NCBI RefSeq assembly: GCF_028748065.1 | Contig: NZ_CP118166.1 | Location: 2,619,501 to 2,683,500, forward strand | Direction of reading: 5' to 3' | DNA length: 64,000 nt | DNA from: Hyphococcus flavus | Lineage (GTDB): Bacteria; Pseudomonadota; Alphaproteobacteria; Caulobacterales; Parvularculaceae | Shown here: piece by piece, positions 9,558-17,768 of the stretch | Layout of the letters: each line of letters begins with the position of its first letter | Numbering within the stretch: position 1 is the stretch's first letter | The notes under the pieces: model-generated | What the model was told of the DNA's origin: nothing | The model's input: the letters and a program-made list of their open reading frames with translations, nothing else | The model's database searches: none | Program-made: the position numbers and the translations under genes

Positions 9558-10700
9558 TTAGAAATACCCTTCCTGCTTTTTTTTCTCCATGGACGCCGCC
9601 TGGTCATGATCGATGACCCTGCCCTGACGTTCTGACGTCGTGGCGATCAACATTTCCTGAATGATTTCCGGCAGGGTCGTCGCCTTTGACTTGACCGCAC
9701 CGGTGAGGGGGTAACATCCGAGCGTGCGGAAGCGGACCATCTCTTCGTTTGGCGCCTCGCCGTTTAGCGGCATTCGGTCGTCATCCACCATGATGATCGC
9801 GCCGTCGCGTTCGATCACTGGCCGCTTGGCGGCAAAATACAACGGTACAATGGGAATGCTCTCGCGATAAATATATTGCCAGATGTCAAGTTCGGTCCAG
9901 TTGGAGAGCGGAAACACGCGAATGGATTCACCCTGGTCGATGCGCGTATTATAGATATTCCAAAGCTCCGGACGCTGATTTTTTGGATCCCAGCGATGCC
10001 CGGCTGAGCGGAAAGAAAATATGCGTTCCTTGGCGCGGGATTTTTCTTCATCACGGCGTGCGCCGCCGAATGCCGCATCGAATTTATACTTATCGAGCGC
10101 CTGTTTCAGGGCTTGCGTCTTCATAATGTCGGTATGAACCTGGCTGCCATGCGTGAAAGGCCCAACGCCCTGTTCGACGCCTTCCTGATTAATGTGCACA
10201 ATGAGATCAAGGCCGAGACGCGCTGCGGTTTCGTCGCGGAATTTGATCATTTCACGGAACTTCCAGGTGGTGTCCACATGCATGAGCGGGAAGGGCGGCT
10301 TTGATGGATAAAACGCCTTTACCGCGAGATGCAGCATGACAGCGGAGTCTTTACCGACAGAGTAAAGCATCACCGGGTTTTCCGCCTCGGCCGCTACTTC
10401 GCGCATGATGTGGATGGCTTCCGCCTCCAGCCGGTCGAGATGGGTCATGCTGGCCGGTGAAAGAACCGCGGTTGCGTCATGGGGCAGTTGCTCGGCGGGC
10501 GCTGGCGCCGCGCCGGTTTCCAATTCGTTCAGCTTGGCGCGAGCGGTTTCCAGCGTCTTCAGAGTGCACTGGCCGCCAGCCTCCAGTCGGGCGATCGCCT
10601 TGCCATCGTTGAAAAGCTTTCTGGATACCGTTGAAAGGGTCAGGCCTGATTTTTCAGCGGCCGCCTTTGCTCGGGTCAGTAAAGTATCGATTTCACTCAT
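9558..10700 (-). CDS. cysD: Sulfate adenylyltransferase subunit 2 with N-terminal DNA-binding-like extension
   Basis: This 380-aa protein is a normal CysD from about residue 85 ([18 protein letters not shown]), with PP-loop SVGKDS at 114-119, [19 protein letters not shown] and the C-terminal RQGRVIDHD. It transfers AMP from ATP to sulfate, with CysN. The first 84 residues are extra: a helical segment ([20 protein letters not shown] near 21-40, then [16 protein letters not shown]) resembles small helix-turn-helix regulators of alphaproteobacteria. Translation could instead begin at the internal ATG (10448), but neither start has a convincing ribosome site. The extension reads as a real coding domain because it keeps a regulator-like pattern throughout. 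Confidence 0.93.
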   Translation of the reverse strand: MSEIDTLLTRAKAAAEKSGLTLSTVSRKLFNDGKAIARLEAGGQCTLKTLETARAKLNELETGAAPAPAEQLPHDATAVLSPASMTHLDRLEAEAIHIMREVAAEAENPVMLYSVGKDSAVMLHLAVKAFYPSKPPFPLMHVDTTWKFREMIKFRDETAARLGLDLIVHINQEGVEQGVGPFTHGSQVHTDIMKTQALKQALDKYKFDAAFGGARRDEEKSRAKERIFSFRSAGHRWDPKNQRPELWNIYNTRIDQGESIRVFPLSNWTELDIWQYIYRESIPIVPLYFAAKRPVIERDGAIIMVDDDRMPLNGEAPNEEMVRFRTLGCYPLTGAVKSKATTLPEIIQEMLIATTSERQGRVIDHDQAASMEKKKQEGYF

Positions 10701-10880
10701 TTGGGAGATGTCCCACGAATCTGTTTCTAATTAGTCACCTGAAATCACGAATTAACGCCTATTACAAGAATGGGAAGCTACAAATGATGATAAGCATGGG
10801 CATTATCCCACAAATGTGACCATATATCCGAAAATACTGCGGCGAGACGCCCCATAGCGTGGGACACAGTGATTTCATAT

Positions 10881-10900
10881 ATTTCTGTCATGACAGAAAT
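10881..10900. promoter_or_regulatory. 20-bp perfect palindrome over the gbsR-like start codon
   Basis: The sequence ATTTCTGTCA is followed directly by its exact reverse complement TGACAGAAAT. The dyad centre lies between 10890 and 10891, inside the ATG (10890-10892) of the MarR/GbsR-family gene. The position and symmetry suit an autoregulatory operator, bound by the dimeric regulator to block its own expression. This role is inferred; only the palindrome is seen. Confidence 0.6.
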
Positions 10901-11459
10901 TACTGATAAAGCGAACTCCCTCAGCCCCGCCATAGAGCGGTTTATTCTGCATTGGGGCGATATGGGCGCGAGCTGGGGCGTCAACCGTTCGGTCGCGCAA
11001 ATCCATGCGCTGTTGCTGGTCAGCGATAAACCTCTGCATGCGGAGGAGATTGCGAACCAGCTCGGCATGGCGCGCTCCAATGTTTCGAATTCACTGAAAG
11101 ACCTCACCACGTGGGAGCTTGTGCGCCGCGCGCCGATCAAGGGCGACCGCCGTGATCATTTTATTGCAGAGGGCGATGTCTGGGAAATGGTGTTTCGCAT
11201 TGTCGAGATGCGCAAAGCTCGGGAGATCGATCCGGCCAAATCAGTATTGAGCCACTGCCTCGACGAAGCGCGTGATGACCCAAAAACGAATGATGCGGCC
11301 GTGAAACGCCTTAGCGATATCAAGGAACTGATGGATCTGCTCGATGGCTGGTACGGCCAGCTAAAAGACACGCCGAAGGAAACCTTGCTGCCCTTAATTC
11401 GCATGGGCTCCAAAGCGGTCGATTTACTAAAGCCTTTTCTGAAAAAGAAAGCCGAATGA
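10890..11459 (+). CDS. GbsR/MarR family transcriptional regulator
   Basis: This 189-aa protein carries a winged-helix domain in its first half. IERFILHWGDMGASWGVNRSVAQIHALLL matches the GbsR subfamily, and the recognition region is AEEIANQLGMARSNVSNSLKDL. A helical C-terminal half follows. GbsR proteins sense choline-like or other small ligands and repress neighbouring genes; the ligand here is unknown. The ATG at 10890 is preferred over an in-frame GTG at 10869 because the family begins close to it. The gene is divergent from cysD and followed 28 bp later by a three-gene membrane/DCC operon that it may control. Confidence 0.87.
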   Translation: MTEITDKANSLSPAIERFILHWGDMGASWGVNRSVAQIHALLLVSDKPLHAEEIANQLGMARSNVSNSLKDLTTWELVRRAPIKGDRRDHFIAEGDVWEMVFRIVEMRKAREIDPAKSVLSHCLDEARDDPKTNDAAVKRLSDIKELMDLLDGWYGQLKDTPKETLLPLIRMGSKAVDLLKPFLKKKAE

Positions 11460-11487
11460 ACTGAACTTAAAAGCAGGAGACTGAGCC

Positions 11488-11991
11488 GTGGCCTATGTCG
11501 TTAGCGTTCTAAATCACTCTGGTAAAGAACAAATAGCGGCGCAGAGTTCAGTTAAGACCGGTGCGGCGCAACTCCTGGCGTACCTCGCATCTGCACCGTT
11601 GATTGCTGCTGCGCTGATTATTATCAGCACTGATGCTGACGGTGTATACGCCGCGAGCTACGCTATGACGCTATACGGCGCGGCGCTGATCGTTTTCTTC
11701 GGCGGCGTCAGATGGGGCGTCGCTATTATGAAAGACGGCGGGCCGACCATGCGCGCGCTGTTGGGCGCCGGGCTGCCGCTTGTGCTGGCGTTGCCTTTGC
11801 TTGCGCCAAGTGGCGGTCTCTACTGGAAGTTTCTCGTTATCATGGCGCTGGTGGCGCTTTTGTTGATCGACGATCTAAGGGCTACACGCCGAGGCTCCGG
11901 CGCGCCGGAATGGTACCTTGCCGTGCGCCTGCCGCTTACGGTGCTGATCGAACTTGCGTTTCTCATTGCGATTGTCGGAGTGATGAGATGA
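11488..11991 (+). CDS. DUF3429 family membrane protein
   Basis: This 167-aa protein has about four to five transmembrane segments (LLAYLASAPLIAAALIII; MTLYGAALIVFFGGVRWG; LVLALPLLA; LTVLIELAFLIAIVGV). The ALIVFFGGVRWG stretch is typical of DUF3429, whose function is unknown. The start is GTG at 11488 with AGGAG at 11475-11479. Its stop overlaps the next gene's start (ATGA at 11988-11991). In other alphaproteobacteria, DUF3429 proteins are often encoded beside DCC-family proteins, as here two genes downstream. Confidence 0.8.
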   Translation: MAYVVSVLNHSGKEQIAAQSSVKTGAAQLLAYLASAPLIAAALIIISTDADGVYAASYAMTLYGAALIVFFGGVRWGVAIMKDGGPTMRALLGAGLPLVLALPLLAPSGGLYWKFLVIMALVALLLIDDLRATRRGSGAPEWYLAVRLPLTVLIELAFLIAIVGVMR

Positions 11992-12494
11992 GTGGTGCTG
12001 CACAAAAACTCGAAACCGGCGATAGAATCGGTAACGTAGGGTTTAATCGCAGGGTAACGATATTCTTGATTTTTCTTGTTTTTGGACCTCCAATAGGCGG
12101 CTTGATCGCAATTCATGGGTTTCTCTTATACATGATTTTGCAAACAGGACTCTCAGAAGTTTTTCCTGAATTTAAGTTTCAAACCCTGTTAGGTCTCGTT
12201 TTGTGGCCGATCTGGGCTTTTATGCTTTCTTTGTACGGATATATATTTGGCGGCATTCAGGCAGGCGTAACGGGATGCATCCTTGCGATAATAGCAGATC
12301 GAAATGGTCGATTCAGTTATCAAATAGCGGTTATGGCGACGCTGCCGTCAAGCTTACTCGCCGCAATCCATTTTGGCTTACGGGGAAACGGAGAGCTGTT
12401 TTTTGCGGCAATTCTCGCCGGCGTGAGTGTCGCCGCTAGCCTAATTGTTCGGTTTTTATTCCGGAAAAGATTCCAGCCGGTTCGTGGGGTCTGA
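11988..12494 (+). CDS. Hypothetical membrane protein
   Basis: This is a 168-aa protein I do not recognise. It has four or five predicted transmembrane helices (VTIFLIFLVFGPPIGGLIAIHGFLL; LGLVLWPIWAFMLSLYGYIFGG; a short QIAVMATLPSSLLAAIHFG; AAILAGVSVAASLIVRFLF) and a short basic tail. It begins within the stop of the DUF3429 gene (ATGA overlap) and its own stop is 1 nt before the DCC gene, so it belongs to a tightly packed three-gene unit. A longer frame opening at 11712 runs through the preceding gene out of frame and is not the real start. Confidence 0.75.
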   Translation: MSGAAQKLETGDRIGNVGFNRRVTIFLIFLVFGPPIGGLIAIHGFLLYMILQTGLSEVFPEFKFQTLLGLVLWPIWAFMLSLYGYIFGGIQAGVTGCILAIIADRNGRFSYQIAVMATLPSSLLAAIHFGLRGNGELFFAAILAGVSVAASLIVRFLFRKRFQPVRGV

Positions 12495-12495
12495 A

Positions 12496-12957
12496 ATGCA
12501 ACCGGAAAAATATTCATATCGCGACGATCCGAACGTACCGCCTTTTGACGATTCAAAACCGCTCATCATCTTTGATGGCGTGTGTGTCCTTTGCGCTTCG
12601 GGCGTGCAGTTCATGATGAAGCATGACCGGCAAGGTGAAACGAGGTTCGCCGTCATTCAGGATGCGTTGCCGCGTGCCCTTTATAAACATTACGATCTTG
12701 ATGCGGATACGTTTGACACGTTCATGGTGCTGGCTGACGGCGTGCCGCATTTGCGCTGGCGTGGTGTGTGTAAAGCCGCACGTCTCATGCCCGCGCCGTG
12801 GAAATGGCTTGGCGCCCTCGGGCGGCTCGTTCCGGGCGTCATTGGCGACGCCGTTTATGACTTCGTTCAGCGCAATCGCATCGGCTGGTTCGGGTCTCGG
12901 GATGTGTGCTTCGTACCCGATGCGGAAACGAAAAAGCGTTTCTTGGCTCGGCTGTGA
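12496..12957 (+). CDS. DCC family (DUF393) thiol-disulfide oxidoreductase-like protein
   Basis: This 153-aa protein has the family signature IIFDGVCVLCASGVQFM, in which DGxCxLC resembles a thioredoxin-like redox motif, plus the later GVCKAARLMP and RNRIGWFG elements. The DCC family is named for this motif; a redox role is inferred by the family, and a substrate is not known. I chose the ATG at 12496, which directly follows the preceding stop; an in-frame ATG at 12445 would overlap the upstream gene by 50 bp. It is the last gene of the putative operon behind the GbsR-like regulator. Confidence 0.87.
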   Translation: MQPEKYSYRDDPNVPPFDDSKPLIIFDGVCVLCASGVQFMMKHDRQGETRFAVIQDALPRALYKHYDLDADTFDTFMVLADGVPHLRWRGVCKAARLMPAPWKWLGALGRLVPGVIGDAVYDFVQRNRIGWFGSRDVCFVPDAETKKRFLARL

Positions 12958-13000
12958 AGCCATACTAGCGCCGCCACGCCAACTAGCGTAATGGCTCGCC

Positions 13001-13750
13001 ATGGAAATCGAGCTTTGGAAAGTCGCGTTACTGTTCGCCGCCGGCATTGCGTCGGGGTGGATCAACGTGCTGGCGGGCGGCGGCTCGATCCTCTCCGTAC
13101 CGATCATGGTGTTCATGGGGCTCCCCGGCCCGGTGGCGAACGGCACCAACCGCATAGGCATCATCGCCCAGAACATCGCGTCGGTAACGACGTTTTTCCG
13201 CAAGGGATTTTCGGACTTCAAACTGAGCGCATCGCTGGCGGCGTGCGCGAGCGTCGGCGCCTTCTTTGGCGCTAATGTGGGCGTCAAGCTTGATGGCGTC
13301 TGGTTTGAACGCACGCTGGCGCTCATCATGCTCGGCATTCTCATCATCATGATGACTGGCGCGGGGCAAAAGCCGGCGGATCAAAACGGCAAGGCGCGCA
13401 ATCTTGTGCTCGGGCACGTTCTTTTTATCGGCGCGGGGTTCTGGGGCGGGTTCATTCAGATCGGCGTCGGCCTAATCCAGATCCCCATTCTTAACCGCGT
13501 CATGGGGTTGGATCTCGTCCGCTGCAACATGCACAAGGTTTTTATCGCGCTTGTGTTCTCGCTCGTCTCGCTGGCCGTATTCGCCGCGAATGTTGAGATC
13601 GCCTGGACGTTTGGTTTCGCCTTGGCGGCGGGACACTTTATTGGCGGTTGGCTTGGCGCGAGTTCCGCCGTGGCGAAGGGCGAGGCGTTGATCAAAAAGG
13701 TCTTTTACCTCGCTCTTGTCGCCATGGCGGTGAAGCTGCTGTTCTTTTAG
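13001..13750 (+). CDS. TSUP family (TauE/SafE) membrane permease
   Basis: This 249-aa inner-membrane protein has about eight hydrophobic segments and the family's N-terminal motif GWINVLAGGGSILSVPIM, repeated in degenerate form in the second half (GGFIQIGVGLIQIPIL). TSUP/TauE-SafE proteins export or import small anions such as sulfite, sulfoacetate or other organosulfonates; the substrate is not predictable here. The ribosome site before 13001 is weak. It lies 43 bp after the DCC gene on the same strand and converges on a lipoprotein gene with 12 bp between stops. Confidence 0.87.
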   Translation: MEIELWKVALLFAAGIASGWINVLAGGGSILSVPIMVFMGLPGPVANGTNRIGIIAQNIASVTTFFRKGFSDFKLSASLAACASVGAFFGANVGVKLDGVWFERTLALIMLGILIIMMTGAGQKPADQNGKARNLVLGHVLFIGAGFWGGFIQIGVGLIQIPILNRVMGLDLVRCNMHKVFIALVFSLVSLAVFAANVEIAWTFGFALAAGHFIGGWLGASSAVAKGEALIKKVFYLALVAMAVKLLFF

Positions 13751-13762
13751 CGCTCGTGCTGG

Positions 13763-14560
13763 TTACCGATATTCGAAAGTCGGCAGCGTATCGAGGTCGG
13801 GAGCGTTATCAGCAAGACGCAAGTCGCCCGATCCGCCATCCATTGTAATTAGCGCTGAATCAATACTCACGAGACGATTTCCGATCGCGCCGAGGCCGCC
13901 AACGGAGACAATTAACTCGCCCCAATGACCGGGCATGCCAAACACAATATCAAACGGGTCGGCAATCTCGTCGCCATTGGAATTCACGATCGAACGATCA
14001 AGGAATCTGTTCACGCTCATGAGATTGCCGGGGTTGATAACGCCGTCAGTTGGTTCAAACGCAAGTGAGTCTGTCATCTGACGCAGTTCGCCTTCGGCAA
14101 TTTCCGCCGTGATGATCATCTCGCCGTCAGCGGCGACAGCGAAATCAAACCTGTCGGCGCCAATGATGGCATTATCACCGCCAAGACCTAAAAATGCGCC
14201 GTCACGAATAACGACAGCGCGCAAATGACGAGTGTCCGAGAATAATAGATCATCGATAACGGCCAGCGCCTTGCCGTTTCGATCGCGGACCGAAGCGCCA
14301 ATAATATTGCGCGCGGTGAAACCTTTGGCGTTCGATTGCGACAGCTCATTTTCAGCCATGTCTGCCGCGTCGCGCGCCGCGTCATTAACAGCGGCGGAAA
14401 TTTCTTCGCCGGCGTCTTCCAGCGTGTCCGTTGTGTCGTCTGCTGCTTCTTCGGCGATGTCTCCGGGCTTTGGCTCATTCGGCGAGGCGTTATCCTGTCC
14501 GCAGGCTGCAACAGATAAGGCGAACAGGGATGCGGTCGAAAGGGCGATCATGTTTTTCAT
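13763..14560 (-). CDS. PRC-barrel domain lipoprotein
   Basis: This 265-aa lipoprotein precursor has a signal with lipobox LSVAAC (cysteine near residue 20), followed by an acidic, Ala/Asp-rich linker (residues about 22-80). Two PRC-barrel-like halves follow: ARNIIGASVRDRNGKALAVIDDLLF, then NLMSVNRFLDRSIVNSNGDEIADPFDIVF, each with a short beta-rich continuation. PRC barrels bind proteins or RNA in various contexts; the role here is unknown. The start at 14560 has GGAG upstream; an in-frame ATG eight codons earlier lacks a good site. It is likely anchored in the cell envelope. Confidence 0.8.
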   Translation of the reverse strand: MKNMIALSTASLFALSVAACGQDNASPNEPKPGDIAEEAADDTTDTLEDAGEEISAAVNDAARDAADMAENELSQSNAKGFTARNIIGASVRDRNGKALAVIDDLLFSDTRHLRAVVIRDGAFLGLGGDNAIIGADRFDFAVAADGEMIITAEIAEGELRQMTDSLAFEPTDGVINPGNLMSVNRFLDRSIVNSNGDEIADPFDIVFGMPGHWGELIVSVGGLGAIGNRLVSIDSALITMDGGSGDLRLADNAPDLDTLPTFEYR

Positions 14561-14811
14561 GGTTCGGCTCCATTTGCTTTGCATCCTTGAACACGCTTCT
14601 GCCGGAAAGGTTCTGGATACCCCCGAGGCAGCCTCAGTTCTATCAGGCGAAATTGCTTTAACTGACTGAAAAGAAAGAGAAAGTTTTCCAGAGGCGGTTT
14701 GCCGCCGGTTTCCCCGGGTGGACAGGCTGTCGCAGCGGGGAGTAGGAGAACGCCAAGTTTGTTGCGGCGCACGCGCGCCGCCTTTCCGTCATTCGAAAAA
14801 GGACCCCTTGC

Positions 14812-16353
14812 ATGATCACGCATGACGTTCGCGCGCACCGTTCCAAAGACAATCTGAAACGCGAAGACCAGCTTGCCTGGAAAATCGCCGAAGTCGCCGC
14901 CGACCCGGTCGAGGTCGATGCCGAAGCGACCGACATGATCATCAACCGTATTATCGACAACGCGTCCGTTGGCATCGCATCACTCAATCGCGGGCCGATC
15001 AAATCAGCACGCGCTATGGCGAACGCGCATATGCGTTCGGGCGGCGCAAGCTTGTTCGGCCTGCCTGCGGATCATACGGTTTGCGCTGAATGGGCGGCAT
15101 GGGCCAACGGTACAGCTGTGCGCGAGCTTGATTTTCACGACACGTTTCTCGCTGCGGATTACTCACACCCGGGCGATAACATTCCGCCGGTGCTCGCTGT
15201 GGCGCAGCAGTGCGGCAAGGACGGCAAGGCGCTTCTTCGCGGCATTGCCACAGGTTACGAAATTCAGGTCAATCTGGTGAAGGCGATCTGCCTGCACGAA
15301 CACAAGATCGACCACATTGCTCATATCGGACCGTCAGCGTCAGCGGCGGTCGGTACGCTGCTTGGTCTTGATACGGAGGTTATTTATCAGTCTGTGCAGC
15401 AAGGCTTGCACACCACAGTCACCACGCGCCAGTCGCGTAAAGGTGAGATTTCTACATGGAAGGCGTTTGCACCGGCCTATGCGGGCAAGCTCGCCATCGA
15501 GGCGGTTGACCGCTGCATGCGGGGCGAGGGTGCGCCATCGCCGATTTATGAAGGCGAAGACTCGGTGATCGCCTATATCCTCAACGGCCGAACCGCGCGG
15601 GACAAGGGCGAGAGCCCGTATGAGCCGGCCTATCACGTGCCGTTACCGGGCAAGGGCGAGGCGAAGCGCGCGATCCTCGAGACATATACAAAGGAGCACT
15701 CGGCTGAATATCAGTCACAAGCGCTGATCGACCTCGCCTTCCGCATGGGCAAGGAGGTCGAAGGGCGTGGCGGCTTTGATAAAGTGAAGTCGATCGTTCT
15801 GCACACGTCGCATCACACGCATTACGTTATCGGCACCGGTTCGGGCGATCCGCAGAAGATGGATCCGAATGCGTCGCGCGAAACGCTCGATCACTCGATC
15901 ATGTATATTTTCGCAGTCGCGCTGCAGGACGGCGAATGGCATCATGTCCGCTCCTACGCGCCGGAACGCGCCAAGCGCGAAGATACGGTGCGGTTGTGGC
16001 ACAAGATTTCGACGGTGGAAGACCCCGAATGGACGCGGCGTTATCACTCTCACGATCCGAATGAAAAAGCCTTTGGCGCCAAGGTCGTGGTGACGTTCGA
16101 AGACGGTTCAGAACTCGTTGACGAACTCGGAATCGCCAATGCGCATCCGTTTGGCGCGCGCCCCTTCGCCCGGGCGGAGTATATCAACAAGTTCAAGACA
16201 CTGACCGACGACATTCTTGATGCATCTGAGTCGGCGCGCTTCCTCGATCTTGTTCAGCAATTGCCTGACCTTTCAGCGGAGCAGGTGAAGCAGCTCAATC
16301 CCGTCGCGCCGAATGGTTATCTGGTCGAGAACTCGGCGAAGGGGATTTTTTAA
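14812..16353 (+). CDS. prpD: 2-methylcitrate dehydratase (MmgE/PrpD family)
   Basis: This 513-aa MmgE/PrpD-fold protein contains [47 protein letters not shown] and a C-terminal lid domain. PrpD dehydrates 2-methylcitrate to 2-methyl-cis-aconitate in propionate breakdown. The family also contains cis-aconitate decarboxylases, but prpB and prpC downstream on the same strand fix the pathway. A 251-bp gap upstream, divergent from the lipoprotein gene, should hold the promoter. I see no regulator (prpR-like) or prpE in the window. A 1.4-kb segment with the GIY-YIG cassette separates prpD from prpB. Confidence 0.93.
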   Translation: MITHDVRAHRSKDNLKREDQLAWKIAEVAADPVEVDAEATDMIINRIIDNASVGIASLNRGPIKSARAMANAHMRSGGASLFGLPADHTVCAEWAAWANGTAVRELDFHDTFLAADYSHPGDNIPPVLAVAQQCGKDGKALLRGIATGYEIQVNLVKAICLHEHKIDHIAHIGPSASAAVGTLLGLDTEVIYQSVQQGLHTTVTTRQSRKGEISTWKAFAPAYAGKLAIEAVDRCMRGEGAPSPIYEGEDSVIAYILNGRTARDKGESPYEPAYHVPLPGKGEAKRAILETYTKEHSAEYQSQALIDLAFRMGKEVEGRGGFDKVKSIVLHTSHHTHYVIGTGSGDPQKMDPNASRETLDHSIMYIFAVALQDGEWHHVRSYAPERAKREDTVRLWHKISTVEDPEWTRRYHSHDPNEKAFGAKVVVTFEDGSELVDELGIANAHPFGARPFARAEYINKFKTLTDDILDASESARFLDLVQQLPDLSAEQVKQLNPVAPNGYLVENSAKGIF

Positions 16354-16383
16354 AGTTGTATAGAAATTACCGCATACTCCACC

Positions 16384-16440
16384 CTCATCCTGAGGAGCCA
16401 TTTCCGGATCGAATCCGGCAATGGCGTCGCGAAGGATCGG
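16384..16440. repeat. REP-like palindromic repeat, left copy flanking the GIY-YIG gene
   Basis: The repeat begins with CTCATCCTGAGGAG (16384-16397), continues with a hairpin (GCCAT at 16397-16401 pairing with ATGGC at 16421-16425, and CCGGAT at 16404-16409 with ATCCGG at 16413-16418), and ends with GTCGCGAAGGATCGG (to 16440). This layout matches palindromic repeats that I know to be common between genes in many alphaproteobacterial genomes. Both end blocks recur in inverted orientation at 16755-16811. Confidence 0.85.
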
Positions 16441-16444
16441 CTGC

Positions 16445-16810
16445 ATGCGCGTAGTGGGGTTTGTTTACATGCTGCAATGTGCAGATGGTAGTTACTATGT
16501 CGGCTCACATCGAGGCGATGACGTTGACACTAGGATTCAGCAACACAATGAAGGCATAAACACACATTCCTACACATTTCGCAGACGTCCCGTCGAACTC
16601 GTTTGGAGCGACTGCTTTTATCGATTTGACGAACTGGTTGCCTGCGAAAGGCAGATCAAAGGGTGGAGCCGGGCGAAAAAAGAGGCGCTAATTCGTGGCG
16701 ACCGCGCTGCATTAAAAGAATTGTCGGCACGTGGGGTGAAATTGCCGGATGTCGCCGATCCTTCGCGACGGATTGATCATTCGATGAATGATCAATCCTC
16801 CTCAGGATGA
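16445..16810 (+). CDS. GIY-YIG nuclease family protein inside inverted repeats
   Basis: This 121-aa single-domain GIY-YIG protein starts with GFVYMLQCADGSYYVGSH, where VYM and YVG correspond to GIY and YIG. RIQQHNEG, the conserved arginine region, ACERQIKGWSRAKKEALI and an alpha-helical end follow. Such stand-alone proteins are Mg-dependent DNA nucleases by family; the target is unknown. The start could also be a GTG a few codons in. The last residues (DPSRRIDHSMNDQSSSG) are encoded by the right-hand REP-like repeat, and the start is 5 nt from the left repeat. Repeats and gene thus form one compact cassette inserted between prpD and prpB. Confidence 0.87.
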   Translation: MRVVGFVYMLQCADGSYYVGSHRGDDVDTRIQQHNEGINTHSYTFRRRPVELVWSDCFYRFDELVACERQIKGWSRAKKEALIRGDRAALKELSARGVKLPDVADPSRRIDHSMNDQSSSG

Positions 16811-16811
16811 G
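16755..16811. repeat. REP-like palindromic repeat, right copy (inverted)
   Basis: The repeat begins with CCGATCCTTCGCGACG (16755-16770), the near-exact reverse complement of the left repeat's end. It continues with a perfect 11-bp stem (GATTGATCATT at 16771-16781 pairing with AATGATCAATC at 16787-16797) around a 5-nt loop, and ends with CTCCTCAGGATGAG (16798-16811), the exact reverse complement of 16384-16397. It overlaps the 3' end of the GIY-YIG gene. Confidence 0.85.
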
Positions 16812-16826
16812 GTAGAGGTTGTAGTG

Positions 16827-17234
16827 ATGCACACAGAAACACTGACCCGCTGGCACGAGATGGTCGCCGCCCGTGACCTCTCAAAAGTCGGTGAGATCAC
16901 GCGCGAAGACGTGGTGTTCCGTTCGCCTGTGGCGCATACGCCCTATCATGGGCGTGATGCGTTATCGCTGGCATTGAACACAGTCTTGAACGTGTTTGAA
17001 GGTTTCACCTATCACCGCGAATTCGCTACTAACGATGGCAAGGATGTCGTGCTGGAGTTCAGCGCCCATGTGGGCGGTAAACAATTGAAAGGCGCTGACT
17101 TCATCAAGTTCGATGACGATGGAATGATCGCCGAGTTCGAAGTGATGATCCGTCCGGCCTCCGGCCTGATGGCGCTTGGGCAGGCTATGGGCGAGCGCAT
17201 TGGCGGCGAGCTGCCAAAATACAAGGCGACATGA
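16827..17234 (+). CDS. NTF2-fold (SnoaL-like) protein
   Basis: This 135-aa protein has a pattern of the SnoaL/NTF2-like fold: an N-terminal helix ending in WHEMVAARDLSKVGEI, then VVFRSPVAHTPYHGRDAL, a strand with EFSAHVGGKQLKGADFIKFDDDGMIAEFEVMIRP, and a C-terminal helical tail. Family members are small cyclases, isomerases or binding proteins; no specific substrate is evident. The ATG at 16827 follows the right REP-like repeat by 15 bp. An earlier in-frame ATG (16788) lies inside that repeat and is unlikely. The stop overlaps the next start (ATGA). Confidence 0.8.
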   Translation: MHTETLTRWHEMVAARDLSKVGEITREDVVFRSPVAHTPYHGRDALSLALNTVLNVFEGFTYHREFATNDGKDVVLEFSAHVGGKQLKGADFIKFDDDGMIAEFEVMIRPASGLMALGQAMGERIGGELPKYKAT

Positions 17235-17737
17235 CAATTATGAAAATGAGACTCTTGGTTTCTGTTCTTGCTTTCTTCGCTTCGGTTGCTTGCTCGAGCC
17301 CATCGGATAGCACGCAGTATAACCCGCTCGATCGGGAAGCAGCATTAGAAGAGATCAACGCCGTTCGCGCGCAGTTTGAAAAAGTCATTGCTGATGGCGA
17401 TATGGCTGCGCTGGGTGCGCTGGTCTATCCATCAACAATTATGGTTCAGCCTGGGTCTGCAGACTGGAAGGCGATGCAGGAGAACGCTGGCGGTGCGCCG
17501 TTCGCACCGGGCGCGACAATAAAAATTACGCCTCTCGAGACCGTCATTATGAATGCGGAATGGGCCTATGATTATGGCGCATCCGTTGTGACCTATCCCG
17601 ATCCCTCGACAGGAGATGAAATTGTTCTTCGTGATACTTATCTGCTCATCTTGAAGAACGAAGGCGATGGCTGGAAGCCGTTTCGCGAAGTCGCCAGCGC
17701 AACCCCGCCGCCAGGCGGGTGGCCGCAAGCTGAATAA
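17231..17737 (+). CDS. Lipoprotein with NTF2-like (DUF4440-type) domain
   Basis: This 168-aa protein has a lipoprotein signal peptide (lipobox SVAC, cysteine near residue 21). It is followed by an NTF2-like domain: EEINAVRAQFEKVIADGDMAALGALVYPSTIMVQP, ITPLETVIMNAEWAYDYGASVVTY and a terminal DGWKPFREVAS. Such domains occur in ketosteroid isomerase-like proteins; the function here is unknown. It overlaps the upstream NTF2-fold gene by 4 nt, so the two form a pair, one cytoplasmic and one envelope-anchored, upstream of prpB. Confidence 0.78.
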   Translation: MTIMKMRLLVSVLAFFASVACSSPSDSTQYNPLDREAALEEINAVRAQFEKVIADGDMAALGALVYPSTIMVQPGSADWKAMQENAGGAPFAPGATIKITPLETVIMNAEWAYDYGASVVTYPDPSTGDEIVLRDTYLLILKNEGDGWKPFREVASATPPPGGWPQAE

Positions 17738-17768
17738 TCAGCGTTTCTTTAGAATGAAAGATTAGACG

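Noticed and set aside
11712-11987. Upstream frame extension of the membrane protein at 11988
   Set aside because: It runs out of frame through the DUF3429 gene; the ATGA overlap at 11988 is the natural start.
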